64,000 nucleotides of DNA from Sphingomonas sp. CL5.1 (GTDB taxonomy: Bacteria > Pseudomonadota > Alphaproteobacteria > Sphingomonadales > Sphingomonadaceae), in assembly GCF_013344685.1 (NCBI RefSeq), contig NZ_CP050137.1, positions 2,225,001 through 2,289,000 of the forward strand, in the 5' to 3' direction. This document shows positions 43,603 through 52,162 of this stretch, piece after piece. The translations under genes were made by a program, and so were the position numbers. The notes beneath the pieces are model-generated. The model did no database searches. It was not told the origin of the DNA and was given only the letters and a program-made list of their open reading frames with translations. Numbering within the stretch: position 1 is the first letter of the stretch; each line of letters begins with the position of its first letter.

Positions 43603-45828
43603 ATGGCACGAAAGATCGCACATCTGCTGGTCGGTGTGGCGTCAGGGGCTTTTTGCCTGGCGAGTCCGGCCTTGGCGCAGACTTCGGATGGAAGCGCGCA
43701 AGCCGCTGCCGGCGGCCAAACCCAGTCGGTCGGCGCTCCCGATATCGTCGTTACCGCGCAGAAGCGCGCCGAGCGGCTTCAGGACGTGCCGATCTCGATG
43801 GAGGTGCTGACGACCAAGAACCTCGCCGCCTTCCACGCCGACAATTTCAAGGCGCTGGCCGTGCCGAACATGAATGTCGGCGAGATCGGCGGAAACCAGG
43901 TCATCTACATGCGCGGTTTCGGCTCGCCGTCGCAGAATTATGCGTTCGACCAGTCGGTCAGTCTCTATGTCGACGGCGTCTATGCGGGCAAGTCGCGGCA
44001 ATTCACCTTCCCGTTCTTCGATCAGGAGCGGGTGGAGGTGCTGCGCGGTCCGCAGGGCGCCTTGTTCGGCAAGAACACCGCCGCCGGCGCGATCAGCGTC
44101 ATCTCGGCACAGCCGACCTCGACCTTCGAGGGAAGTGCGACCGGGATCTACAATTTCGGCCTCCACGGCTATGAATTGTCGGGCTATCTGTCCGGGCCGC
44201 TGGGCGGCGGATTCAGCGCGCGTCTGGCCGGCAAGATCGTCGACAACGATGGTTATATGAAGAACCTCGCGTTCGATCGCCGCGAGCCGTCGAACAAGTC
44301 GCAGCTCGTCCGCCTGAGCCTGAAATATGACGGCGGCAATTTCGATTATGTCGCCAAGGTCGAATATGGCCACGCCAAGAGCCTCGGGAACGTCACGGTG
44401 TCCGGGCCGCTGACCACGGACCAGCAGCCTGTCCTGACCCGCTACAATATCGATGATTCGGTATATGGCCCGGCAGGCTTCGAGACGAGATCGTGGAACA
44501 TCGCCGGCACCGGCAACCTGCATCTCGGCGATTTCACGCTTACCTCGGTCACCGGCTATTCCTATTTCAAGGCCGCGCACGTCAACAATTTCGACCAGAC
44601 CATTCCGGGCGGCGGCATCACCAGCGCCAGCGTGTTCAACAGCTATCCGGAAAAATTCCATCAATTCTCGCAGGAAATAAGGCTGCAATCCCCGGTCGGC
44701 GGGATGTTCGATTACATCATCGGCGCGTATTACGACAATTCCAGATACGAGGTCTGGCAAGGTAGCGAATACAATATGTCGATCGGCAACTTCCTGTTGC
44801 ACAGCGATTTTCACCAGCGCGCCGAATCTTATTCCTTCTTCGGGCAGGGATCGGTCCATTTCTCGGACGAATTCCGCCTGATCGGCAGCCTGCGCTATTC
44901 GCACACCTCAAAATCTGCCTCCTTCTACGGGACGCAGGATTCAGGCCCGTTCCCGTTCAAACCGACCACCACCGCCGATGGCTCGCTCAGCGAAGGGAAA
45001 GTCGATCCTTCCGTCACGCTGCAATATGATGTCGCGCGACGCGTGATGGTCTATGCGACTTATGGTCAGGGATCGAAGTCGGGCGGGTTCGTCTCGAATA
45101 CCTATGGGACGACCAACGCGAATTTCATGTTCAACCCGGAACGGTCGCAGAATTTCGAGCTTGGCGTGAAGAGTACGCTGTTCGACGGCCGGCTCGTGGC
45201 GAATGCGGCGATCTACAAGATCAAGTTCGACGATCTTCAGGTCTCCACCTATAATTCGAACCTCCAGACCTATCTGGTCGGCAACGCGGCAAAGGCCAGC
45301 GGCAAGGGCATCGAAGGATCGCTCACCTGGTATCCGGCGCCCAATTTCGACATCACGGCGTCGGGTGCCTATCAGGACGTCAAGTATGACGACTATCCGG
45401 GGGCGCAATGTCTGGCGAGGCAGCCTGGCTGTGGACCGACCTCGGCCCCCGTCAATCTCGCCGGCTATCCGTTGCCGAACATCTCCAAGTTCAGCGGCAA
45501 CGTGCAGGTCCATTATGTCATCGACCTGCCGGGAGACTTCAAGCTGGGCACCACGGTCGGCGTCGACGGTCGTTCCAAATTCTTCAACTCGGACGACCAA
45601 AGCCTGACCTATGGCGTGCAGAAGGGCTACGCCAAGCTGAACGCCCGGATCGAACTGTCGCCCGCCGACAGCCGGTGGCATCTCGCGCTGGTCGGCACGA
45701 ACCTGACGAACAAGCTGACGACCTCGGGGGCGTTCAAGCTGCCTGTGCCGGTCACCGATGTGGCGCGCGCCCTCTATTGGGTCGATCCGCCGCGCAATAT
45801 CTCGCTCGAGGCGAGTGTGAAGTTCTGA
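43603..45828 (+). CDS. TonB-dependent outer-membrane receptor (catabolic cluster)
   Basis: A 741-residue TonB-dependent receptor. The signal peptide ends near LASPALAQ, the TonB-box-like segment is PDIVVTAQKRAERLQDVP, the plug contains VEVLRGPQGALFGKNTAAGA, and the barrel ends SLEASVKF with C-terminal Phe. GGGGAGG precedes the ATG at 43603; the longer frame from 43549 would lack a signal peptide at its N-terminus. It is followed 34 bases later by two SDR genes, so it likely imports a hydrophobic or aromatic compound that they oxidise. Confidence 0.94.
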   Translation: MARKIAHLLVGVASGAFCLASPALAQTSDGSAQAAAGGQTQSVGAPDIVVTAQKRAERLQDVPISMEVLTTKNLAAFHADNFKALAVPNMNVGEIGGNQVIYMRGFGSPSQNYAFDQSVSLYVDGVYAGKSRQFTFPFFDQERVEVLRGPQGALFGKNTAAGAISVISAQPTSTFEGSATGIYNFGLHGYELSGYLSGPLGGGFSARLAGKIVDNDGYMKNLAFDRREPSNKSQLVRLSLKYDGGNFDYVAKVEYGHAKSLGNVTVSGPLTTDQQPVLTRYNIDDSVYGPAGFETRSWNIAGTGNLHLGDFTLTSVTGYSYFKAAHVNNFDQTIPGGGITSASVFNSYPEKFHQFSQEIRLQSPVGGMFDYIIGAYYDNSRYEVWQGSEYNMSIGNFLLHSDFHQRAESYSFFGQGSVHFSDEFRLIGSLRYSHTSKSASFYGTQDSGPFPFKPTTTADGSLSEGKVDPSVTLQYDVARRVMVYATYGQGSKSGGFVSNTYGTTNANFMFNPERSQNFELGVKSTLFDGRLVANAAIYKIKFDDLQVSTYNSNLQTYLVGNAAKASGKGIEGSLTWYPAPNFDITASGAYQDVKYDDYPGAQCLARQPGCGPTSAPVNLAGYPLPNISKFSGNVQVHYVIDLPGDFKLGTTVGVDGRSKFFNSDDQSLTYGVQKGYAKLNARIELSPADSRWHLALVGTNLTNKLTTSGAFKLPVPVTDVARALYWVDPPRNISLEASVKF

Positions 45829-45862
45829 GCGGAACGCCCCGCGAGCATAGAGGAGAAGCGGA

Positions 45863-46633
45863 GTGCTGGACGGGAAGGTCGCGCTGATAACCGGCTCGGC
45901 GCAATGGCTGGGCCGCGCCTATGCGGAGACGTTCGCGGCGCGGGGGGCGGCCGTCGCGATCGCCGATATCAACGAGGCAGGGGCGGGGGAAGTGGCGGCG
46001 GCGATCCGGGCCAAGGGGGGAAAGGCCTGCGCCGTCGCCATGGACGTCTCGTCGGAGGAATCGGTCGCGCGCGGCGTGGCCGAGGCATGCGCGGCGCTCG
46101 GCGAGATTTCGGTGCTGGTCAACAACGCCGGCGGTCTGTTCGCCCCGGTGCAGAGCGCGGAAACCTTCACGGTCGAGCAATGGAATCGCGCGCTGGCGGT
46201 GAATCTCACCGGAAGCTGGCTATGCAGCCGCGCCGTCATTCCGCAGATGAAGGCGGCGCGGTGCGGCCGGATTGTCAACATCACCTCCACGACCTTCGAT
46301 TATGGCCTGCCGACCGAGATGGTGCCCTATATCTCCGCGAAGGGCGGGATCGTCGGGCTGACGCGGGCGCTGGCGCGCGAACTCGGCCCGTACGACATCA
46401 CGGTGAACGCCGTCGCACCGGGCCTGATCCAGCCGCAGGATCGGGCCGGACGCATCTCGCTTTCCGCCGAGAAGGCCAAGAGCATCACCGACATGGTCGT
46501 GCCGCACCAGTGCATCAAGCGGCCGGGCGTGGTGGGTGATCTGGCTGGCGCGGTGGCTTTCCTCGCGTCGGACGATGCGCGTTTCATCACCGGCCAGGTG
46601 CTGAACGTCGATGGGGGCTGGGCGCTCAAATAA
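45863..46633 (+). CDS. SDR-family oxidoreductase
   Basis: A 256-residue classical short-chain dehydrogenase. The cofactor motif is TGSAQWLGRAYAE, the NNAG motif VLVNNAGG, and the catalytic Ser/Tyr/Lys are in NITSTTFDYG and PYISAKGGIVG. Asp in IADIN after strand 2 favours NAD(H). It begins with GTG at 45863, seven bases after AGGAG. Likely role: oxidation of an alcohol in the compound imported by the neighbouring receptor; the substrate is unknown. Confidence 0.92.
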   Translation: MLDGKVALITGSAQWLGRAYAETFAARGAAVAIADINEAGAGEVAAAIRAKGGKACAVAMDVSSEESVARGVAEACAALGEISVLVNNAGGLFAPVQSAETFTVEQWNRALAVNLTGSWLCSRAVIPQMKAARCGRIVNITSTTFDYGLPTEMVPYISAKGGIVGLTRALARELGPYDITVNAVAPGLIQPQDRAGRISLSAEKAKSITDMVVPHQCIKRPGVVGDLAGAVAFLASDDARFITGQVLNVDGGWALK

Positions 46634-46678
46634 GGCGTGCGCCACGCCGCCGGATATCGCGCAAATGGGAGAAGGTTC

Positions 46679-47440
46679 ATGGGCCGACTGACGGGCAAGA
46701 CCGCGATCATCACCGGCACGGGAAGCGGCATGGGCCGGGCGGCGGCGCTGCTTTTTGCCCGCGAGGGTGCGCAGGTCGTCGGTTGCGATATCGATGCGGC
46801 GCGCGGGGAGAAGGTCGTCGAGGATGTCCGACGGGCCGGTGGCACGATGGTTTCGCTGCACCCGCTCGACCTGTCGAACGCGGACGGCGCCGAGGCGCTG
46901 ATCGCCTTCGCGCTCGACAATTATGGCGGATTCGACATCCTCTACAACAACGCCGCCATGGCTTATTTCGCCTGGGTAGCGGACATGGAATACGACACCT
47001 TCTCTCGGACGATGAAGGAGGAGGTGGACATCATCTTCCACCTCACCCGCGCGGCATGGCCACATCTCGTCGCGCGGGGCGGCGGGTCGATCATCAACAC
47101 GGCATCGATGGCGGCGCGCAAGGGGTCGCTCACCTTGCCGGCGCTCGCGCATTGCGCCGCGAAGGGCGCGGTGGCGTCGATGACGCGGCAATATGCCACC
47201 GAGGGCGGCAGGCATCGCATCCGCGCCAACAGCATCTCACCGGGCCTCATCCGCTCCGCGCAGACCGAGCCGCTCATGGCGGACCCGGACTGGAAGGAAC
47301 GGGCCTCCGCGAAGATCCTGCTTGGCCGCATCGGGGAGCCTGAGGACGTCGCCGCCTGCGCCCTGTTCCTCGCTTCTGACGAGAGCGCATTCGTGACAGG
47401 AGCGGATTTCGTCGTCGATGGCGGCGCGTCGGTGATCTGA
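46679..47440 (+). CDS. SDR-family protein with His in place of catalytic Tyr
   Basis: A 253-residue SDR. The fold motifs are intact: TGTGSGMGRAAAL for cofactor, CDID for NAD preference, YNNAAMA in place of NNAG, and S143 in NTASMAA. The usual Tyr of YxxxK is missing: the sequence reads ALAHCAAKGAVAS, with His158 four residues before Lys162 (codon CAT at 47150-47152). It may be inactive, use another mechanism, or have a non-redox role. GGGAGAAGG precedes the ATG at 46679. It ends the cluster; the tRNA on the opposite strand follows 146 bases later. Confidence 0.88.
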   Translation: MGRLTGKTAIITGTGSGMGRAAALLFAREGAQVVGCDIDAARGEKVVEDVRRAGGTMVSLHPLDLSNADGAEALIAFALDNYGGFDILYNNAAMAYFAWVADMEYDTFSRTMKEEVDIIFHLTRAAWPHLVARGGGSIINTASMAARKGSLTLPALAHCAAKGAVASMTRQYATEGGRHRIRANSISPGLIRSAQTEPLMADPDWKERASAKILLGRIGEPEDVAACALFLASDESAFVTGADFVVDGGASVI

Positions 47441-47586
47441 ACCGCACCGCGACTACGAACTGGGCGGATGAGCGCGCACCGGGGCTTCTGGCGTGCCGCA
47501 GGCTTTGCCGACCGCCGGAGACTGTCTGGCTAGCGCGACGCCCAGGCGCCGCCAGCGCCGAAGCATCCTGATTTCGTCGAGGTGGG

Positions 47587-47662
47587 TGGTGGGCCCGGCA
47601 GGACTCGAACCCGCAACCTAGCCGTTATGAGCGGCCAGCTCTAACCATTGAGCTACAGGCCC
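47587..47662 (-). tRNA. tRNA-Ile (CAT), lysidine-type
   Basis: A 76-nt cloverleaf with encoded CCA on the minus strand. The acceptor arms are GGGCCTG and CGGGCCC, the anticodon loop CTCATAA reads CAT, and the T arm is GGGTTCGAGTCC. The GGGCCTGTAGCTCAATGG start resembles the minor tRNA-Ile2 rather than elongator or initiator Met tRNA; its C34 is expected to be modified to lysidine by TilS so that it reads AUA. Confidence 0.85.
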
Positions 47663-47732
47663 ACGCGGCGTTGTGACTAGCAGCGCCGTTATCAGGTGCA
47701 AGGGGCTGACATGGCCTCTTGGCGCGTGGTCA

Positions 47733-47768
47733 AAGAAAAAGGGGCGCTCCCTTGCGGAAGGCGCCCCT
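47733..47768 (-). terminator. Intrinsic terminator of the small lipoprotein gene
   Basis: On the minus strand AGGGGCGC (47768-47761) pairs with GCGCCCCT (47747-47740), followed directly by TTTTTCTTT. It lies about 44 bases after the stop at 47812. Confidence 0.85.
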
Positions 47769-47811
47769 GATTCCGTGCATCGATTGGCGGACCCGGAGGA
47801 CCGCCAGGATA

Positions 47812-48060
47812 TCAATGCGCGTTCGCAGCCGCGTCCTTGACGTTGTCAGCGGTCGCGTTGAGGTTGTCGGCGGCGTTCGAGAGCGCGTCGGCGGCAACAG
47901 CGTTCGAGGTGTTGTCAGCCATCGCGTCCAGGTTGTCCGCGGCGCTCTGGAGGTTGTCCGCCAGCACGTCGGCGTTGTTCTCGGCCGGGGTCTCCGGCTT
48001 CGAGCAGGCCGCAACGGACATCAGGCCGGCGGCAGCAAGAATAAAGGCAAACTTCTTCAT
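47812..48060 (-). CDS. Small helical-repeat lipoprotein
   Basis: An 82-residue lipoprotein with signal ILAAAGLMSVAACSK (Cys ~19). The mature part is nearly all imperfect repeats of an ADNL/ADN unit (ADVLADNLQSAADNLDAMAD, SNAADNLNATADNVKDAA), an Ala/Asn/Asp-rich pattern predicted to be one long amphipathic helix. That recalls small outer-membrane lipoproteins forming helical bundles. GGGAG lies nine bases before the ATG at 48060, and a strong terminator follows, so it is a single-gene, probably well-expressed unit. Function unknown. Confidence 0.8.
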   Translation of the reverse strand: MKKFAFILAAAGLMSVAACSKPETPAENNADVLADNLQSAADNLDAMADNTSNAVAADALSNAADNLNATADNVKDAAANAH

Positions 48061-48196
48061 TCGGATGCTCCCAAGCATAGCAATCTTCGCGGCCGACCCT
48101 GTCGCCGTCGCGAACCACCGAAATACCGAACCGTTTCGGTGGGTCAATGAGGAAATTCACCAAAAGGGAAGGATGCGGTGATCGGAACGACTTTTT

Positions 48197-49603
48197 TCAA
48201 TGCGATTTGCGCGCCACCGGACCAATTTCCTCCGGCGCGTCGGCGACAATCGCCAGCATCGTCGTCCATGCCGCGACATTCTGGCGCAGCATTTCGGGAT
48301 CGACGCGATCGAGCGTGTCGTCGGCGGTGTGGTGCGTGTCGAAATAGCGCAGGGCGGATTGGTTAAAGTCGATTCCCGCGACACCGGTCGCCACGATCGG
48401 GCCGATATCGGCGCCGTCGCCACCGCCCCCGTCGGTGTGGACGATGCCGAGCGGAACGAGCGCGCTGGCGAGGCGACCGGCGACGGGTGCCGCGCTACCC
48501 TCCAGCGACGACTGGAAGCGCCAGACGCGATCCGCGCCGAGATCGCTCTCCGCCGCGACGACATGGCGCTCGGCGCCGTGGCGGCGGGCGTAGTCGCGCG
48601 CGCCGAAACCGCCGACTTCCTCCGATCCGAACCACACGACGCGGATCGTGCGGCGCGGCCGCCTGCCCGAATCCATGATCCGTTTAGCCGCCGCGGCGGT
48701 GATCGCGACGCCTGAGGCGTCGTCGATCGCGCCGGTCGCGAGATCCCAGCTATCGAGGTGGCCGCCGACCAGCACGATGCCGGCGGCGGGGTCGCTGCCG
48801 GGCACCTCGGCGATGACGTTGCCCGATTCCCGCTCGCCGATCTGGCGCGGGGTGAGCACCAGCTTCATCGTCAGCGGCTTCCCGCGCGCCGCCATCGCCT
48901 CGATCAGCTTCGCGTCGGGAACGGAAAGGGCGGCGGCCGGAATCGGCTTCACTCCTTCCGGGAAGTTGGTGACGCCGGTATGCGGCGTGCGGTGCGTATC
49001 GGTGCCGATCGAGCGGATCACCATCGCCAGCGCCCCCCGGCGCGCCGCGATCCCCGGCCCGACGAAGCGCGCGACGCCGGACTGGCCGTAGCTCGATCCG
49101 TCCTGAGTCGGCGCCATTGCGTTGCCGACATAGACGATCCTGCCCTTGATGGCGCTGTCGGGGGCGTTCATGAACTCGCCGAAGGTCTTGAACACCGCGA
49201 CCTCGGCGGTGAGGCCGGCGTCCGGCGTCGCGCCGGAATTGCCGAGCGCGGTCAGCACCAGCTTTTGCGGGAAGGGCGAGACGATCTCCGCGCGTTCCTC
49301 GCCGCGCACCCACACCGGCATGCGATAAGGCTCGCTGCGCACGTTCTGGAAGCCGAGCGCCTTGAGCTTCGCGACCGCCCAGGTCCGCGCGCGCGCCTCC
49401 GCCTCAGTGCCGGCGAGGCGCTGGCCGACCTCGGTGGTGAGGCCCTCGACGATATCATAGGCGACATCGTCCTTGAGCGCGGCGTCGCGCAGCGCGGCGA
49501 CGGCGGGATCGACCGGGGCCGGCACCGGCGGCGCGGCGCGCTGCGCGAGGGCGGGGAAGGGCAGGGCGAGCGCCAAGATGGCGGCGAGAAAGCGGTTGGT
49601 CAT
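48197..49603 (-). CDS. M28-family zinc aminopeptidase, exported
   Basis: A 468-residue exported peptidase. The signal peptide ends LPFPALAQ, a PA-type insert sits in the first half (VYVGNAMAPTQ), and the M28 domain has zinc ligands and catalytic residues in VGGHLDSWD, GAIDDASG, WFGSEEVGGFGA, ESDLG and FDTHHTADD. It removes N-terminal residues from peptides in the periplasm. The ATG at 49603 starts a normal signal peptide; the longer frame from 49639 does not. It is transcribed on its own, 115 bases after leuA on the same strand. Confidence 0.92.
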   Translation of the reverse strand: MTNRFLAAILALALPFPALAQRAAPPVPAPVDPAVAALRDAALKDDVAYDIVEGLTTEVGQRLAGTEAEARARTWAVAKLKALGFQNVRSEPYRMPVWVRGEERAEIVSPFPQKLVLTALGNSGATPDAGLTAEVAVFKTFGEFMNAPDSAIKGRIVYVGNAMAPTQDGSSYGQSGVARFVGPGIAARRGALAMVIRSIGTDTHRTPHTGVTNFPEGVKPIPAAALSVPDAKLIEAMAARGKPLTMKLVLTPRQIGERESGNVIAEVPGSDPAAGIVLVGGHLDSWDLATGAIDDASGVAITAAAAKRIMDSGRRPRRTIRVVWFGSEEVGGFGARDYARRHGAERHVVAAESDLGADRVWRFQSSLEGSAAPVAGRLASALVPLGIVHTDGGGGDGADIGPIVATGVAGIDFNQSALRYFDTHHTADDTLDRVDPEMLRQNVAAWTTMLAIVADAPEEIGPVARKSH

Positions 49604-49718
49604 GGCCACAGGCGTAAGGCGCGCGCTTGGCCGGGGCAAGCGGTTGCGATTGCGACCAATCCGCCGCCCTCGTTCGCGCTGAGCCTCGACAAGCCCAGCC
49701 CGAACGGAGGGACAGGGA

Positions 49719-51377
49719 TCAGGCCCGGTTCGCCGCGCTCAGCACCGCGCGGACGCCGGCGGTGGCGATATCCGGGTCGATCCCGACGCCCCAGACGGTA
49801 CGCCCGTCGGTGGCGCGGCATTCGAGATAGGTCGCCGCCTGCGCATCCGCGCCGTGGCCGATCGCGTGCTCGCTGTAATCGACCACCTCCAGCGCGGGAC
49901 CGGTCGATTCGGCGAGCGCCGCGATCACGCCGGAGATCAGGCCGTTGCCACGCCCGGAAAGCGAGCGCTCCTCGCCGTCGATGGCGATGCGGCCGACGAA
50001 GCGCCGGTCGCCCGCCGCGCCCGTCTCCTCATAGTCGCGCAGCACGAAGCGGTCGGCCTCGGCGGGCAGATAGGTGCGCTCGAACGCGCCCCAGATGTCG
50101 GCGGCGTTCAACTCGCGGCTGGTCTCGTCGGCCAGCGCCTGCACGATGCGGCTGAAATCGGCCTGCATCCGCTTGGGCAGCTTCAGCCCCTTGTCCTGCT
50201 CCAGCACCCAGGCGACGCCGCCCTTGCCGGATTGCGAATTGACGCGGATCACCGCCTCATAGCTGCGGCCGAGATCGGCCGGGTCGATCGGCAGATAGGG
50301 GACTTCCCAATATTCGTCGTTGCGCGCGGACTGTGCTGCGAAACCCTTCTTGATCGCGTCCTGATGGCTGCCGGAGAAAGCGGTGAACACCAGATCGCCG
50401 GCATAGGGCGTGCGCGGATGGACGGTGATGTTGGTGGCATATTCCACCGTCTTCACCACCTCGTCGATGTCGGACAGGTCCAGCTTCGGGTCGACGCCCT
50501 GCGTGTACATGTTGAGCGCGACGGTCACGAGGTCGCAATTGCCGGTGCGCTCGCCATTGCCCAGCAGGCAGCCCTCGACGCGGTCGGCGCCCGCCATCAG
50601 CCCCAGTTCCGCCGCCGCGACGCCGGTGCCGCGATCGTTGTGCGTATGGAGCGAGATCACCACGCTGTCGCGGTTCGGGATGTTGCGGCCGAACCATTCG
50701 ATCTGGTCGGCATAGACGTTGGGCGTCGCGCACTCGACGGTGGCGGGCAGGTTGAAGATGATCGGATTGTCCGGCGTCGGGCGCAGCACGTCCATCACCG
50801 CCGCGCATACCTCGACCGAGAAATCCAGCTCGGCGGTGGAGAAGGTTTCCGGGCTGTATTCGAACATCCACCTCGTGTCAGGCTGCTTCGCGGCCTCGTC
50901 GCGCAGCACCTTCGCGCCCTCGATCGCGATCTGGCGGATCTCGTCGCGCGACATGCCGAACACGATCTTGCGCCACGCCGGGGAGACGGCGTTGTAGAGA
51001 TGGACGATCGCCTGCTTCGCGCCCTTCAGGCTCTGGAAGCTCGTCTCGATCAGGTCGCGGCGCGATTGCGTCAGCACCTGCACCGTCACGTCGTCGGGGA
51101 TGCGTCCATCGGCGATCAGGCCGGAGATGAAATCGAACTCGGTCGCCCCCGCGCTGGGGAAGCCGACCTCGATCTCCTTGATGCCGATCTTCACCAGCAG
51201 GTCGAAGAAGCGGCTTTTCTTCTCCGCGTCCATCGGGTCGATCAGCGCCTGGTTGCCGTCGCGCATGTCGGTGGACAGCCAGCGGGGGGCCTTGGTGATC
51301 GTCTTCGACGGCCAGGTGCGGTCGGGGATGTCGATGGTCGGGAAGGGGCGGTATTTTACGGAAGGATCGCGCAGCAT
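49719..51377 (-). CDS. leuA: 2-isopropylmalate synthase
   Basis: A 552-residue enzyme condensing 2-ketoisovalerate with acetyl-CoA in the first committed step of leucine synthesis. The DRE-TIM barrel start [16 protein letters not shown], the metal ligands HTHNDRG, and the C-terminal LeuA dimer/regulatory domain (~430-552) are present. Length matches the longer LeuA form (~550-560). The ATG at 51377 begins the conserved N-terminus. A Leu-rich leader peptide and complementary RNA segments precede it at 51421-51512, so leucine attenuation is likely. Confidence 0.96.
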   Translation of the reverse strand: MLRDPSVKYRPFPTIDIPDRTWPSKTITKAPRWLSTDMRDGNQALIDPMDAEKKSRFFDLLVKIGIKEIEVGFPSAGATEFDFISGLIADGRIPDDVTVQVLTQSRRDLIETSFQSLKGAKQAIVHLYNAVSPAWRKIVFGMSRDEIRQIAIEGAKVLRDEAAKQPDTRWMFEYSPETFSTAELDFSVEVCAAVMDVLRPTPDNPIIFNLPATVECATPNVYADQIEWFGRNIPNRDSVVISLHTHNDRGTGVAAAELGLMAGADRVEGCLLGNGERTGNCDLVTVALNMYTQGVDPKLDLSDIDEVVKTVEYATNITVHPRTPYAGDLVFTAFSGSHQDAIKKGFAAQSARNDEYWEVPYLPIDPADLGRSYEAVIRVNSQSGKGGVAWVLEQDKGLKLPKRMQADFSRIVQALADETSRELNAADIWGAFERTYLPAEADRFVLRDYEETGAAGDRRFVGRIAIDGEERSLSGRGNGLISGVIAALAESTGPALEVVDYSEHAIGHGADAQAATYLECRATDGRTVWGVGIDPDIATAGVRAVLSAANRA

Positions 51378-51420
51378 GACGGCTCTCTCGGATCGGGAGG
51401 GCTGGGGAAAGGTTCGGTCT

Positions 51421-51478
51421 GCCCTTAGGCGCGTCGGCGTGGCATGGCCACGCGGCAAGGTTCGCGCCTAAGGGCGCG
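51421..51478 (-). promoter_or_regulatory. leuA attenuator-like RNA region
   Basis: On the minus strand, segment 51475-51463 (GCCCTTAGGCGCG) is perfectly complementary over 13 bases to 51433-51421 (CGCGCCTAAGGGC). Between them is an inner hairpin, GCGTGG/CCACGC (51453-51437). The first segment can instead fold on itself (CGCGCC/GGCGCG, 51478-51463) and overlaps the leader stop codon. Such alternatives fit attenuation. No T run follows, so the switch may act on Rho-dependent termination or translation. Confidence 0.6.
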
Positions 51479-51512
51479 TAAGTCGAAGGGTAAGGCCGAG
51501 CACCTGCGTCAT
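51468..51512 (-). CDS. Leucine leader peptide of leuA
   Basis: A 14-codon reading frame, MTQVLGLTLRLTRP and stop TAG, has Leu at positions 5, 7, 9 and 11 (CTC, CTT, CTT, CTT). An AGAGG-like site lies just before its ATG at 51512. It ends 90 bases before leuA and overlaps the first arm of the attenuator-like structure. Leu-codon clusters in front of a leucine synthesis gene are the hallmark of ribosome-stalling control. Confidence 0.8.
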   Translation of the reverse strand: MTQVLGLTLRLTRP

Positions 51513-51547
51513 CGCCTCTTCCGGTAGCGCCGGAGGGGGGCCGCTGT

Positions 51548-52153
51548 CTAGCCCCGACGCGCGAAAAGCCGGTCGAGCGGCGTCTGCGGCACGATCCAGA
51601 ACAAAGCCACCAGCGCCGCGCAGGCGATCCCCAGCCACGGCGAGACGAAGGTTAGCGCGAGGCCGCCGATATAGACCGCCATCGCGAAATAGCCCTTGCG
51701 CGTCGTCTGGACGTGATAGTCGCGTGCTCGCTCATGCTGCGCGCCGGTTCGCGCGATCACTTTCTGGAGCCAGACATAGCCGAGCGAGGGCAGGATCAGC
51801 GTGACGAGATAGACCTGCGTCGCGGTGCGGCTGAATTCATGCTCGCCGAGATAGGCGGTGCCGAACGGCACGAGGCTGAGGCCGAACAGCAGCGCCAGAT
51901 TGGACCAGATCAGCCCGTTGGTGACGCTGCGCGCATGGCCGAGCAGGCGGTGATGATTGCCCCAGTAGAGGCCGACATAGACGTAGCTCAGCACATAGGC
52001 GAGGAACAGGTGCCACATCGACAGGATGTGGCTGATCCCGTCCTCAACCGGCACCTTCAGTTCCAGCACCATGATCGTGATGATGATCGCGATCACGCCG
52101 TCGGAGAAAGCCTCCACCCGGCTGACGCCCTGGCCCTCTTCCCCTTCCGCCAT
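51548..52153 (-). CDS. TMEM175-family potassium channel-like protein
   Basis: A 201-residue inner-membrane protein with six hydrophobic helices. The first, RVEAFSDGVIAIIITIMVLE, carries the FSDG motif that lines the pore in bacterial TMEM175 K+ channels. Length is typical of bacterial members. The ATG at 52153 is nine bases from the stop of the YceI gene on the same strand, so they share a transcript running toward leuA. Ion selectivity is inferred from family. Confidence 0.88.
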   Translation of the reverse strand: MAEGEEGQGVSRVEAFSDGVIAIIITIMVLELKVPVEDGISHILSMWHLFLAYVLSYVYVGLYWGNHHRLLGHARSVTNGLIWSNLALLFGLSLVPFGTAYLGEHEFSRTATQVYLVTLILPSLGYVWLQKVIARTGAQHERARDYHVQTTRKGYFAMAVYIGGLALTFVSPWLGIACAALVALFWIVPQTPLDRLFARRG

Positions 52154-52162
52154 CGCCGGGCC

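Noticed and set aside
42318..47440. Lignin beta-aryl-ether (Lig) cluster
   Set aside because: The GST follows the YfcG/YghU pattern rather than beta-etherases, and NTF2 genes are not part of the known etherase pathway.
49718..49746. Small frames in the 115-base gap between the M28 peptidase and leuA
   Set aside because: No start with a ribosome site and no hydrophobic or conserved sequence; nothing supported there.
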